From: Burkholderiales bacterium
Lineage (GTDB): Bacteria; Pseudomonadota; Gammaproteobacteria; Burkholderiales; Burkholderiaceae_C
NCBI GenBank assembly: GCA_016213325.1
Contig: JACRAY010000018.1
Location: 159,730 to 223,729, forward strand
Length of the DNA stretch: 64,000 nt
Reading direction: 5' to 3'
Shown: positions 40,399-49,375 of the stretch, one piece after another
How the letters are laid out: each line of letters opens with the position of its first letter
Numbering within the stretch: position 1 is the first letter of the stretch
The notes under the pieces: generated by a model
The model's database searches: none
What the model was told of the DNA's origin: nothing
The model's input: only the letters and a program-made list of their open reading frames with translations
Program-made: the position numbers and the translations under genes

Positions 40399-41478
40399 CT
40401 AGCGCTTGCGCGCGTCGGCAGCGCGCAGGCGCGCTTCCTGCGCTTCCTTGGCCTTGCCAAGCACTTCGTACGACCGCGCCAGGCGGTCCCAGCCGTCGGG
40501 GTCGTTCGGGTTGGCCTTGAGCCGCGCGGCAAGGCGTTCCACCATCTGCTCGGGCGTGCCGGGCGGCATCTGCTGCGGGGCAGCGCCCAGGGCGGGCGGG
40601 ATCGGCGTGGCGGCAGCCGCGACGGCAGGCGCCTTGGCATGGGCCTTCATCCCGGCTTTCTCGCGCGCTTCGGCGATGGCCGACTGCAGTTCTTCTGCGT
40701 CCTGCGAGTTGGGCTCGACGACTGCCAGCAGCTTCTCCCATTCGGCAGCGGCCTCGGCAAAGCGGCCGGCCTGGAAAGCGGCCGTGCCCAGCAGCATCAG
40801 CGACATCGGGTGCTTCGGGTCGATGGCCAGCGCCTTGCGGATCATCGTCATCGGACGGCCGTCGAAACTCTGTGTGCGCGCCACGATCAGGTCGGCATAG
40901 TTCGCGAGCAGGTCCGGGTCGGCGTCCAGCATCGCGCCGACTTTCGAATACGCCTGCTCGGCGTCTTCCATGCGGCCCAGCACCTTGTACGAGCGCGCCA
41001 GCATGGCCCAGCCCTTCGGGTTGTCCGGGTTGGCCTTCAGGCGCGCGGCCAGCGTTTCGATGGCAGCCTCCATCTCGTGCTGCTGCGCGGCGGCGGCGCG
41101 CTCGGCGTTGATGGCGTTCGGCGCGCCCAGCATGGCATACGTGCCCGCAGCGGCCAGCGGCAGCACGACCGCCAGCGCCCATGCGCTGCGTTTGGCGGGA
41201 GACGGCGCCTGGGCAGCCTTGGGCGCCGTAGCGTCGGCGGCCTGCTCGTCCTGCAGGAGGCGCAGGTGCAGTTCGTCGCGCGACGCCTGGTGCTCGGCCA
41301 GCGAGATCGCGCCTTCGGCGAGTTCGCGGTCGAGCGTGGCGAGCTGTTCGCGGTAGACGGCAGCGTTGCTCACCTGCGCCGGGGTTTCGGCTACGGTGGG
41401 CGGCTTCAGCAGCGGCCTGAGCAGTGCGGCCAGCACGGCCACCGTGAGCAGTGCGGCGATGGCGTAGAAAGCAATCAC
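40399..41478 (-). CDS. ccmI: Cytochrome c biogenesis protein CcmI
   Basis: Apocytochrome chaperone of the System I haem-ligation complex. 359 residues: two TM helices (MIAFYAIAALLTVAVLAALL and about 100-120) separated by a cytoplasmic leucine-rich loop (YREQLATLDRELAEGAISLA), then a periplasmic TPR domain (about 145-355, e.g. NPKGWAMLARSYKVLGRMED). I infer a GTG start at 41478 overlapping the ccmH stop (GTGA). Last gene of the ccm operon; it converges on the ALDH pseudogene. Confidence 0.9.
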   Translation of the reverse strand: MIAFYAIAALLTVAVLAALLRPLLKPPTVAETPAQVSNAAVYREQLATLDRELAEGAISLAEHQASRDELHLRLLQDEQAADATAPKAAQAPSPAKRSAWALAVVLPLAAAGTYAMLGAPNAINAERAAAAQQHEMEAAIETLAARLKANPDNPKGWAMLARSYKVLGRMEDAEQAYSKVGAMLDADPDLLANYADLIVARTQSFDGRPMTMIRKALAIDPKHPMSLMLLGTAAFQAGRFAEAAAEWEKLLAVVEPNSQDAEELQSAIAEAREKAGMKAHAKAPAVAAAATPIPPALGAAPQQMPPGTPEQMVERLAARLKANPNDPDGWDRLARSYEVLGKAKEAQEARLRAADARKR

Positions 41479-41948
41479 GGGCGGGACTCCCCTTCGGTGT
41501 TGCGCAACAGCGCCAGCGCCTCGCGGCGCTGCGCTTCGTCCAGTGCCGCCGGGGCGGCTTCCACGGCCCTGCCCGCGCGAACGCGGCGCGCCACCACCCA
41601 GGCGCCGGCGCCGAGCAGCAGCACGGGACCCAGCCAGAGCAGCCAGGTGAGCGGCTTGAACGGCGGGCGGTAGAGCACGAAGTCGCCGTAGCGGCTGGTC
41701 AGGAACTCGTGGATCTCGCGGTCGGTCTTGCCGGCGCGGATCAGCGTGCGGATCTCGCGGCGCAGGTCCTCGGCCAGCTCGGCGCGCGAGCCGGCCAGCG
41801 ATTCGTTCTGGCACACGAGGCAGCGCACCTCGTCGGCGATGGCGATCAGGCGTTGCTCCACCACCGGGTCGTCGGCCATCGGCGTGGCTTCGCCGGCGAA
41901 CACCGGTAGCGAAAAGCACAGCGCCAGGAGCCAGGTCGCGAACTTCAT
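41475..41948 (-). CDS. ccmH: Cytochrome c biogenesis protein CcmH
   Basis: Periplasmic thiol-redox component that reduces the CXXCH motif of apocytochromes. 157 residues: signal peptide (WLLALCFSLPVFAGEA), the active site RCLVCQNES in the three-helix domain, a TM anchor (WLLWLGPVLLLGAGAWVVA). This is the short, single-domain CcmH that works with a separate CcmI. Start and stop overlap the flanking genes. Confidence 0.94.
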   Translation of the reverse strand: MKFATWLLALCFSLPVFAGEATPMADDPVVEQRLIAIADEVRCLVCQNESLAGSRAELAEDLRREIRTLIRAGKTDREIHEFLTSRYGDFVLYRPPFKPLTWLLWLGPVLLLGAGAWVVARRVRAGRAVEAAPAALDEAQRREALALLRNTEGESRP

Positions 41949-42472
41949 TTTTGCAGCTCCTTCACCAGCGGCAGGATCTTGTCCTGCACGACTTCGGGCG
42001 TGACCGGGCCGACCTGCTTGAAGCGGATGACGCCGGCCTTGTCGATCAGGTAAGTTTCGGGCACGCCGTAGACGCCGTAGTCGATGCCGATGCGCCCGTC
42101 GTTGTCCACGGCGCTCAGCATGTAGGGGTCGCCGAATTTCGCGAGCCATTCGCGGCCCTTTTCGGGCAGGTCCTTGTAGTCCAGGCCGATCATGCGGACG
42201 GCGCCCGACTTGGCCAGGTCCATCAGCACCGGGTGCTCGACCCGGCAGGCGACGCACCACGAGGCCCACACGTTCAGGATCCAGACCTGTCCGAGCATGT
42301 CCTTCGGCGAGAAGCGCTCGGCGCGCGCCGGGTGCAGCCCGGGCGCGTCGAACAGCGGCGCGGGCTTGCCAATCAGCGGCGAGGGCAGTTCGCGCGGGTT
42401 GCGGGTGAGGCCGATGGCGAGGAACACCACCAGCACGATGAAGATGACGAGGGGAATGGCAGCCTTTTTCAC
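41945..42472 (-). CDS. ccmG: Thioredoxin-like DsbE/CcmG
   Basis: Membrane-anchored periplasmic thioredoxin that keeps apocytochrome c thiols reduced. 175 residues: N-terminal TM (AAIPLVIFIVLVVFLAIGL), active site WASWCVACRVEHP, the cis-Pro loop VYGVPETYLID. GTG start at 42472 with AGGAGCG upstream, overlapping the ccmF stop as GTGA. An upstream in-frame ATG would add an unrelated segment. Confidence 0.94.
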   Translation of the reverse strand: MKKAAIPLVIFIVLVVFLAIGLTRNPRELPSPLIGKPAPLFDAPGLHPARAERFSPKDMLGQVWILNVWASWCVACRVEHPVLMDLAKSGAVRMIGLDYKDLPEKGREWLAKFGDPYMLSAVDNDGRIGIDYGVYGVPETYLIDKAGVIRFKQVGPVTPEVVQDKILPLVKELQK

Positions 42473-44424
42473 GCGTTCGCTCCTGCGGCCCCCGCGGGCA
42501 CCCGGGCCGCCTGCGTCCTGCGGTAGCGGCGGTCGAGCGCGGTCACCATGCCGCCCAGCCCCATCAGCAGGCAGCCGCCCCAGATCCAGTCGACGAAGGG
42601 CTTGTAGTACACGCGCACGCTCCACGCATTGCCTTCGAGCCGTTCGCCGAGCGACACGTACACGTCGCGTGTAATCCCGGTGTCGATCGCCGCTTCGGTC
42701 ATGGGCATCTCAGAAGAGAAGTACTTGCGCTTTTCCGGCTTCAGGGTGCGCAGCACCCGGCCGTCCTTCATCAGCTGCACCTGGCCCACGTCGGCCATGT
42801 AGTTCGGGCCGGGCTCGCGCTTCACGCCGTCCATGCGGAACTCGTAGCCGCCCACAGCCACCGTGTCGCCGATGGCCATGCGCACGTCCTTCTCCTCCTC
42901 GTAGCCCTTGACCATGGTGATGCCGATCACCGTGACGGCCATGCCCACGTGCGCGAGGTGCATGCCCCACAGCGACGCCGGGCCGCCGCGGAAGCGGCCA
43001 TTGCCGCGCACCTGGCGCCAGATGTGGGTGGCGGCCGTGAAGATGATCCACAGCGCGCAGGCCAGGCCCAGCGCCACGAGCGGCGACCACGGCCCCATGG
43101 CGAACGGCAGGGCCGCGCCCAGCACGACGGCGGCCATGGCTTCCCACTTCAGGCGCTTGAGCACCGTGCCCACACCATCGGAGCGCCACTTCAGCCAGGG
43201 CCCCACGGCCATCAGCAGCAGCGCCGGGACCATCAGCGGGGCGAACACCGCATTGAAGTACGGCGGACCGACCGAAAGCTTGCCCAGGTTGAGCGCATCG
43301 ACGAACAGCGGGTAAAGCGTACCCAGCAGCACGGTGCCGGCGGCGGTGGCCAGCAGCACGTTGTTGGCCAGCAGGAAAGTCTCTCGCGAGGCCAGCTCGA
43401 AGCCGCCGACCGACTTGAGCTTGCCGGCCCGCATGGCGTACAGCGTGAGCGACGAGCCGACCACGACCGCCAGGAAGACCAGGATGAACACGCCGCGCTT
43501 GGGGTCGGTGGCGAAGGCGTGCACCGACGTGAGCACGCCCGAGCGCACGAGGAAGGTCCCCAGCAGCGACAGCGAGAAGGCGGTGATCGCCAGCACCAGC
43601 GTCCACTGGCGGAACAGGCCGCGCTTTTCGGTGACGGCCAACGAATGGACCAGCGCCGTGCCGACCAGCCACGGCAGGAACGAGGCGTTTTCCACCGGGT
43701 CCCAGAACCACCAGCCGCCCCAGCCCAGCTCGTAGTAGGCCCACCACGAGCCGAGCGCGATGCCCAGCGTGAGGAAGATCCACGCGGCCACCGTCCAGGG
43801 GCGCGACCAGCGCGCCCATGCGGCGTCGAGCCGGTTGGACAGGAGCGCCGCCATGGCGAAGGCGAACGGGATGGAGAAGCCGACATAGCCCATGTACAGC
43901 ATCGGCGGGTGGATGATGAGCCCGAAGTCCTGCAGCAGTGGGTTCAGGTCGTTGCCGTCCGGCGCACCGGGCACGAGCCGCGTGAAGGGGTTGGAAGTCA
44001 CCAGCGTGAACAGCAGGAAGCCGGTGGTGACCAGCCCCAGCACGCCCAGCACGCGCGCCACCATGGCATCGGAGAGCTGGCGCGACAGGAACGAGACGGC
44101 GGCCATCCAGCTCGTGAGCATCAGCACCCACAGCAGCAGCGACCCTTCGTGGCCGCCCCAGGTGGCCGCTATGCGGTACGGCGTGGGCAGCCGCGAGTTG
44201 GAATGTTGCGCGACGTACTGCACCGTGAAGTCATTCGCATAGAAGCTCCAGGCGAGGCACGCGAACGCGCCGAGGACGGTGAGCCCGAGCGCGCGGGTGG
44301 CGGGCTTGGCCAGGCCGATCCAGGCGGGCTGGTTGCGCTGCGCGCCCACCAGGCCGAGGACGCCGAGCGTCACCGACACGAACAGCGCCAGGACCAGCAG
44401 GAAGTGGCCGATTTCGGGGATCAT
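42469..44424 (-). CDS. ccmF: Haem lyase CcmF
   Basis: Core of the haem-ligation complex; it attaches haem from CcmE to apocytochrome c. 651 residues with about 15 TM segments, the tryptophan-rich WWD domain (GWGGWWFWDPVENASFLPWL) and conserved periplasmic histidines. Normal length for the family. It lies 10 bases after ccmE. The operon's intact CcmF is expected given the 39 haem sites encoded just upstream. Confidence 0.97.
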   Translation of the reverse strand: MIPEIGHFLLVLALFVSVTLGVLGLVGAQRNQPAWIGLAKPATRALGLTVLGAFACLAWSFYANDFTVQYVAQHSNSRLPTPYRIAATWGGHEGSLLLWVLMLTSWMAAVSFLSRQLSDAMVARVLGVLGLVTTGFLLFTLVTSNPFTRLVPGAPDGNDLNPLLQDFGLIIHPPMLYMGYVGFSIPFAFAMAALLSNRLDAAWARWSRPWTVAAWIFLTLGIALGSWWAYYELGWGGWWFWDPVENASFLPWLVGTALVHSLAVTEKRGLFRQWTLVLAITAFSLSLLGTFLVRSGVLTSVHAFATDPKRGVFILVFLAVVVGSSLTLYAMRAGKLKSVGGFELASRETFLLANNVLLATAAGTVLLGTLYPLFVDALNLGKLSVGPPYFNAVFAPLMVPALLLMAVGPWLKWRSDGVGTVLKRLKWEAMAAVVLGAALPFAMGPWSPLVALGLACALWIIFTAATHIWRQVRGNGRFRGGPASLWGMHLAHVGMAVTVIGITMVKGYEEEKDVRMAIGDTVAVGGYEFRMDGVKREPGPNYMADVGQVQLMKDGRVLRTLKPEKRKYFSSEMPMTEAAIDTGITRDVYVSLGERLEGNAWSVRVYYKPFVDWIWGGCLLMGLGGMVTALDRRYRRTQAARVPAGAAGANA

Positions 44425-44434
44425 CCGCGGTGCC

Positions 44435-44890
44435 TCATTTCAGGGTGGAAGCGGCTTTTTCCATGGCCGACTTCCGGTGTGCTTCATCGACCGCATGCTG
44501 CGCCTCGGGCGGCATGTAGTTCTCGTCGTGCTTGGCCAGCACTTCGCTGGCCGTGAACAGGCCGTCGTCGCCCAGCTTGCCCTGTGCGACCACGCCCTTG
44601 CCCTCCTTGAACAGGTCGGGAAGGATGCCCGTGTACACCACGCGCATGTCCTTGGCGCTGTCGGTCACGATGAACTCCACCTTCAGGTCGCGCCGCTGGA
44701 CTGTGCCTTCCTTCACCAGCCCGCCGATGCGGAAGGTGCGGCCCTTGGGCGCCTCGCCCGCGGCCACCTGGCTGGGCGAGAAGAAGAAGACCAGGTTGCT
44801 GTTGAAGGCATTGAGGACCAGCGCCGCGGCGCCGCCCACGATGGCCAGGCCCGCGACGATGATCGCGGCTCTCTTGTGACGGTTCTTCAT
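44435..44890 (-). CDS. ccmE: Haem chaperone CcmE
   Basis: Periplasmic membrane-anchored haem carrier of 151 residues. An N-terminal TM ([19 protein letters not shown]) leads to an OB-fold barrel ([20 protein letters not shown]). The covalent haem-binding His lies in [13 protein letters not shown], the canonical LAKHDE-Y motif. The ATG overlaps the ccmD stop by four bases. Confidence 0.96.
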   Translation of the reverse strand: MKNRHKRAAIIVAGLAIVGGAAALVLNAFNSNLVFFFSPSQVAAGEAPKGRTFRIGGLVKEGTVQRRDLKVEFIVTDSAKDMRVVYTGILPDLFKEGKGVVAQGKLGDDGLFTASEVLAKHDENYMPPEAQHAVDEAHRKSAMEKAASTLK

Positions 44891-45063
44891 GTCGTGCCCT
44901 CTTCGAGGAGTTCGTTGCGCAGCGCCGCAAGGATGCGTTGGCGCCGCAGGTGGACCAGCCAGGCTTCGCCGGCGAGCGCCACGGCCGTCAGGCCGAAGCT
45001 GCCCCAGACGTACAGGCCGTAGCCGCCCATGTGGAAGAAGTCGGAGACGCTATGCCACTGCAT
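44887..45063 (-). CDS. ccmD: Haem exporter protein CcmD
   Basis: 58-residue single-TM protein that stabilises the CcmC-haem-CcmE complex. Reading from ATG 45063: an N-terminal [18 protein letters not shown], the typical CcmD signature, then a basic cytoplasmic tail ([19 protein letters not shown]). Overlaps the end of ccmC by 14 bases and the start of ccmE by 4. It is easy to miss because of its size. Confidence 0.92.
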   Translation of the reverse strand: MQWHSVSDFFHMGGYGLYVWGSFGLTAVALAGEAWLVHLRRQRILAALRNELLEEGTT

Positions 45064-45790
45064 GCTTCACCCATTCGGTATGGCGTTCGCGCTCGAGGAT
45101 GATGCAGCGCACGCGCGCGAGCGAAACCGCTATCGCGTACATCCAGCAGGCCAGGCCCATGATGAGCATGCCCCACAGCATCGTGGCGGCCATGGTGGGC
45201 GACTTCGTGAGCGAAACCGAAGCGCCCTGGTGGAGCGTGTTCCACCACTTGACCGAGAAATAGATGATCGGGATGTTGACCACGCCCACCAGCGCCAGCA
45301 CGGCGCCGGCCTTGTCGGCGCGGCGCGGGTCGTCGATGGCGGCCTGCAGCGCCAGGAACCCGATGTACAGGAAGAACAGGATCAGCTCGGAGGTCAGGCG
45401 CGCGTCCCACACCCACCAGGTACCCCACATCGGCTTGCCCCACAGCGCACCGGTCCACAGCGACAGGAAGGCGAACAGTGCGCCGGTGGGCGCCAGCGCC
45501 GAGGCCATCATGCCCGACAGGCGCGTGTTCCAGGCCAAACCGAGGCCGGCCCACATCGCCATCACGCAATAGATGAACATGGACATCCACGACGCGGGCA
45601 CGTGGACGAAGATGATGCGGTACCCCTCGCCCTGCTGGGCATCGGTGGGCGCCACGAAGAAGCCCAGCCATAGTCCCACGGCTGCGAAAACCGTTCCCAA
45701 GGCTGCGAAAACCGGCCACATGCGCCCGGCCAGCGGGTAGAACGTCTGCGGCGACGAGAAGTGGAAGAAGTTGGCGATCCTGTTACTCAT
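45050..45790 (-). CDS. ccmC: Haem exporter protein CcmC
   Basis: Membrane protein that loads haem onto CcmE. 246 residues, six TM segments, WWD-type motif GTWWVWDARLTSELILFF and two conserved His (VHVPASWM; WNTLHQGASVSL). I start at ATG 45790 (MSNRIANFFHFSSPQTFY), overlapping the ccmB stop as ATGA. Confidence 0.96.
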   Translation of the reverse strand: MSNRIANFFHFSSPQTFYPLAGRMWPVFAALGTVFAAVGLWLGFFVAPTDAQQGEGYRIIFVHVPASWMSMFIYCVMAMWAGLGLAWNTRLSGMMASALAPTGALFAFLSLWTGALWGKPMWGTWWVWDARLTSELILFFLYIGFLALQAAIDDPRRADKAGAVLALVGVVNIPIIYFSVKWWNTLHQGASVSLTKSPTMAATMLWGMLIMGLACWMYAIAVSLARVRCIILERERHTEWVKHAVA

Positions 45791-46452
45791 TCGAGCGCAA
45801 TCCTCAATGCGGCGGTGACGGCCATCGGTGCGAAGAACACGGTCAGCAGCAGCAGCGCCGCCATGAGCGAGAGGTGGCCGTCGATCGCCAGCCCCGCCGC
45901 ATCGGCTTCCACCGCGCCCGCGCCGAAGATCAGCACGGGCACGTAGAGCGGCAGGGTCAGCAGCGACAGCAGCACTCCCGCACCGCGCACGCCCAGGGTC
46001 AGGGCGGCGCCGACGGCTCCGATGTAGCTGAGCACGGGGGTTCCCAGCAGCAAGGTCAATGCCAGGATCGCGAGCGACCGCGCTTCCAGGCCGAACTGGA
46101 TGCCCAGCACCGGCGCCATCAGCACCAGCGGCACGCCGGCCAGCAGGAAATGCGCGAACACCTTGGCCTGCACCAGCAGCCACAGCGGTGTGGAAGACAG
46201 CACGAACTGCTCGAGGCTGCCGTCGGCATGGTCGGGGCCGAACATGCGCTGCAGCGACAGCATGGCGGCGAGCAGCGCGCCTACCCAGATCACGCCGGGC
46301 GCCATGCGCGCCAGCAGGTTGGTCTCGGGGCCCACGCCCAGCGGGAACAGGCTGGCGACGATCATGAAGAAGAACAGCGGCGTGAGCACATCGCCCTTCT
46401 GCCGCATGGCCAGCGCGATTTCGCGGCGCACGACCGCGAAGAACGGGCTCAA
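45787..46452 (-). CDS. ccmB: Haem exporter ABC permease CcmB
   Basis: Six-TM permease partner of CcmA, 221 residues (family norm about 220). It begins LSPFFAVVRREIALAMRQKG and contains the conserved GPDHADGSLEQFVLSS. I infer a TTG start at 46452 that overlaps the ccmA TGA (TTGA); no ATG or GTG lies in a suitable place upstream. Confidence 0.9.
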   Translation of the reverse strand: MSPFFAVVRREIALAMRQKGDVLTPLFFFMIVASLFPLGVGPETNLLARMAPGVIWVGALLAAMLSLQRMFGPDHADGSLEQFVLSSTPLWLLVQAKVFAHFLLAGVPLVLMAPVLGIQFGLEARSLAILALTLLLGTPVLSYIGAVGAALTLGVRGAGVLLSLLTLPLYVPVLIFGAGAVEADAAGLAIDGHLSLMAALLLLTVFFAPMAVTAALRIALE

Positions 46453-47072
46453 GACCCCAGCTCCACCACTTGCGAGTGTGCCGCCGGGATGTCCACCTTC
46501 TGGTGGCTGGTGTACACCGCCAGGCCACCCTGCGCCAGGTGTTCCCCCATCAGCTGCGCCAGCAACGCCACCGCCGCCGGGTCCAGCGCGACGAAGGGTT
46601 CGTCCAGCACCCACAGGCTCGCCTTGGCCAGCAGCAGGAGCGACAGCGCCACGCGGCGCTTCTGGCCCTGCGACAGGTGGCGCACGAAGCGCGACTCGAT
46701 GTTCTTCAGGCCGAGGCGAGCCAGCGCCTTCGGCACGGCGCCCGGGGCCAGCGTATCGCCGGCCAGCGACGCCAGGAAGCGCAAGTTCTCGCCCACCGTC
46801 AGTGCTTCCTGCAGGGCGTTGTTGTGGCCCAGGTAGCACAACTCGCTGCGGAACGCGGGCAGGACGGCGTCCACCGGCTGGCCGTTCCAGCGGATCTCCC
46901 CGTCCGCCGGCGGCGCCAGGCCGCACAGCAGCCGGATCATGCTGGTCTTGCCCGCGCCATTGGCGCCGGCCAGGTACAGCAGTCCACCCGAGTCGAGGCG
47001 AAACGACACCTGGTCGAACAGGCGCCGCTCGCCGCGCACGCAGGCGAGTCGGGAGGCTTCCAGTTGTTTCAA
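46449..47072 (-). CDS. ccmA: Haem exporter ABC ATPase CcmA
   Basis: ATPase of the CcmAB complex that releases holo-CcmE. 207 residues from a TTG at 47072 (AAGGA site upstream): Walker A GANGAGKTSMIRLL, signature HLSQGQKRRVALS, Walker B SLWVLDEPFVALDP. An ATG at 47144 would add 24 residues without homology. First gene of ccmABCDEFGHI. It starts about 94 bases after the paired hairpins that follow mtrB. Confidence 0.92.
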   Translation of the reverse strand: MKQLEASRLACVRGERRLFDQVSFRLDSGGLLYLAGANGAGKTSMIRLLCGLAPPADGEIRWNGQPVDAVLPAFRSELCYLGHNNALQEALTVGENLRFLASLAGDTLAPGAVPKALARLGLKNIESRFVRHLSQGQKRRVALSLLLLAKASLWVLDEPFVALDPAAVALLAQLMGEHLAQGGLAVYTSHQKVDIPAAHSQVVELGS

Positions 47073-47165
47073 GCTGCATGTTCCTTGTTGCTCAGGTCCC
47101 AGACGGGATGTTGCAGCGGACCGGGCACAAGGGATAGGGACCAACCGCGGTGGCGGTTGAGGAAA

Positions 47166-47208
47166 GTCAAAGTCAAAACCCGCGAACGGGAGTAGTCCGA
47201 GACGGACT
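47166..47208 (-). terminator. Tandem hairpins after mtrB, the second a UUCG-loop terminator
   Basis: On the minus strand, after the mtrB stop, come AGTCCG-TCT-CGGACT (47194-47208) and then CCCG-TTCG-CGGG (47179-47190), followed by TTTTGACTTT. The second is a C(UUCG)G tetraloop hairpin with a T-rich tail, a plausible intrinsic terminator separating mtrCAB from the ccm operon. The stem is only 4 bp, so read-through into ccmA is likely. Confidence 0.55.
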
Positions 47209-47235
47209 AGGAAAATTCCGAGGGTCGGGGACCGA

Positions 47236-49365
47236 TCAGAAATTGCGCCGGTACGTCACACCCACGAACACCACGTCCTGCTTCGGCTGCATGGCCACCG
47301 TCGTCCCGTCGGAGAACGCGAACGGCACGCCATTGTAGTTCCACGCCCAGTCGTTCCACCGCGTGCGTTGCCACAGCAGGTCGGCCCGGATGGAGGACTT
47401 GGCGTCCAGGGTGTACTTGCCGAACACCCGCAGCGCGGTCTGCTGGAAGCGGATGTCGGGCAGGCCGCCCGTGGCCGCCAGCAGGGTTGCGCTGTCGGCG
47501 CCCGCCAGTACGTCGAGCGCCTGGTCGTAGGAGCTGCGGTCGTTGGTATGCGACAGGTTCACGCCCACCTGCAGGTTGCCCATCGGCTTGCCCGTGACGC
47601 CCGCGCCCAGCGTCCACGACTCGTTGCGCAGCGCCATCACGTAGCCGGCCGGCCGCACCTGGTTGAGCGCCTGCTTGCCATACGATGCATAGCCAGTGAC
47701 GTTCCACTTCTCATTGAACGCGTAGGTGCCGTCCAGCGAGTACTGGCCCATGCGCGTGCTGCCCAGGCCGTAGCCGCGCAGCTGGTCGTAGCTGTCGCGG
47801 CCTTCCTCCAGGCCGAGCTGCAGCGTGAGTTCGTCGCTGGCCTGCCAGTCGACGAACAGCTTGGCCTTGTCGCGGTGCCGGTCGGCCAGCGTGGGCATGA
47901 GGATCGCCGTCAGCGGCAGGTCCGCATCCGGCACTTCCGTCACGCCGCGGCCGCTGTTGTCGAGCAGCCAGTTGGAACCCTTGCGGTCGCTGCGGCTCAA
48001 GCGCAGCGCGCCGCTCACGTCCGCCGACATGCGGCGCCGGATTTCCGCAAAGACGCCCGTCTCCTCGGTGTCCTGCCTCAGCGCCGTGATGCCGCCCACC
48101 GCGCTGGTCGCGGTGAACACGCCCCGGTCGATCGATTCGTAGTCGGCGCCCAGGCTCGCGCGCCATTCGGGCGTGAACTGCCACTGCGCTTCGCCCTTGC
48201 CGCGGACCTTGCGTTGCGGCAAGCGGCGGTTGGTGTAGGTATTGGTGCCTTCGACGTTGTACAGCGCCACCGGCGTGTCGTCGTCACGGTCCTCGTAGCG
48301 CAGGTCGCCGATGAGGAACAGCTTGGCCACCGGGCGCGACGTGATGCCGAGCTTGGCCAGCGTGGTCGTGACCTTGCCGCCGAGGCTGGTGACGCCGGCC
48401 GGGGCACCGGCGATGGTGAACGGGTCGTCCTGCGTGGCGCGCGCCCATGCCAGCTTCATCGTCGCGCGCGTGTGGGCCGCGATGTCGTAGCTGCCGGTGA
48501 AGTCGACCTGCTGCGCCTGGTTGTCGGGTGCCAGGGCGACCGGCTGGTTCAGGATGGCCTGCAGTCCCGCGCCGAGCGGCTGGAAAGTGCCCACCGCATT
48601 GGCCAGGCTGCCCGGCACGGCGGTCGCCAGCACGGAGTTGGCGTTGCGGTACCAGGAGCCGTAGTAGCCCACGCTGGCGCGCAGCGGGCCGCGCGCATAG
48701 CTCACGCGGGCGTCGACTTCGCTGTGCGAAGCATCGATCGGCTCGGGCATCAGCAGCACGGCCCAGCCGGTGGCCACGCCCGTGGTGCCGGCGCAGCCGG
48801 GAGCGCTGGGCGAGGGGCAGGTGAAGCCTCGGCCGAACAGCCGCGAGCCTTCCTTCTTCTCGTGGCGCAGGTCGACGTCCAGCACCAGGTCGGGCATGAA
48901 CGTCTTCTGCAGCGCGAGGCCCAGGTCGGTGCGCCTGGTCTTCAGGTACTGCTCGCCGCCTGCAGGCGGCACCACGGCGTGGGGCTCCTGCCGGGTCAGC
49001 TCGCGGTAGCTTGCAGCGGCCTTCCAGTCGCCAGGGCGCTTCCACACGCCTGCCAGCTCGCGCTGGTGGCCGCCGAGGTCGCGGCCTTCCACCTGCACCC
49101 AGGAATTGGACTTGGGATTGCGCAGGCCGTATTCGAAGTCGAGCTTCAGCCCGATGTGCCGCGTGCGCGGGACGCCGTCGTACTGCGAATGGAACGCGCG
49201 GTCCTGTGCGCTGCCGTCGGTATAGCCGAAGCCGACGTCGACTGCCGCCTCGACCAGTTTCTGTTCTTCGGTCTTCTCGTCAGCCGCGAAGGCGGGCGTG
49301 AACGCGGCCGCTGCGGCCAGCGCCAGCAACGTGGGCCGGAAGCGGATGGGTGCGTGGCGTGCCAT
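47236..49365 (-). CDS. mtrB: MtrB/PioB-family outer-membrane beta-barrel
   Basis: Outer-membrane porin sheath of the transmembrane electron conduit. 709 residues: signal peptide (LLALAAAAAFTPAFAADE), then alternating beta-strands to the C-terminus, which ends in an aromatic strand (DVVFVGVTYRRNF). Conserved family stretches include RHIGLKLDFEYGLRNPKSNS near the N-terminus. MtrB holds the decaheme MtrA inside the barrel so that electrons cross the outer membrane to MtrC. There is no N-terminal CXXC of the kind noted in Shewanella MtrB. Good AAGGAAC ribosome site; 10 bases after mtrA. Confidence 0.92.
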   Translation of the reverse strand: MARHAPIRFRPTLLALAAAAAFTPAFAADEKTEEQKLVEAAVDVGFGYTDGSAQDRAFHSQYDGVPRTRHIGLKLDFEYGLRNPKSNSWVQVEGRDLGGHQRELAGVWKRPGDWKAAASYRELTRQEPHAVVPPAGGEQYLKTRRTDLGLALQKTFMPDLVLDVDLRHEKKEGSRLFGRGFTCPSPSAPGCAGTTGVATGWAVLLMPEPIDASHSEVDARVSYARGPLRASVGYYGSWYRNANSVLATAVPGSLANAVGTFQPLGAGLQAILNQPVALAPDNQAQQVDFTGSYDIAAHTRATMKLAWARATQDDPFTIAGAPAGVTSLGGKVTTTLAKLGITSRPVAKLFLIGDLRYEDRDDDTPVALYNVEGTNTYTNRRLPQRKVRGKGEAQWQFTPEWRASLGADYESIDRGVFTATSAVGGITALRQDTEETGVFAEIRRRMSADVSGALRLSRSDRKGSNWLLDNSGRGVTEVPDADLPLTAILMPTLADRHRDKAKLFVDWQASDELTLQLGLEEGRDSYDQLRGYGLGSTRMGQYSLDGTYAFNEKWNVTGYASYGKQALNQVRPAGYVMALRNESWTLGAGVTGKPMGNLQVGVNLSHTNDRSSYDQALDVLAGADSATLLAATGGLPDIRFQQTALRVFGKYTLDAKSSIRADLLWQRTRWNDWAWNYNGVPFAFSDGTTVAMQPKQDVVFVGVTYRRNF

Positions 49366-49375
49366 CGTTGTTCCT

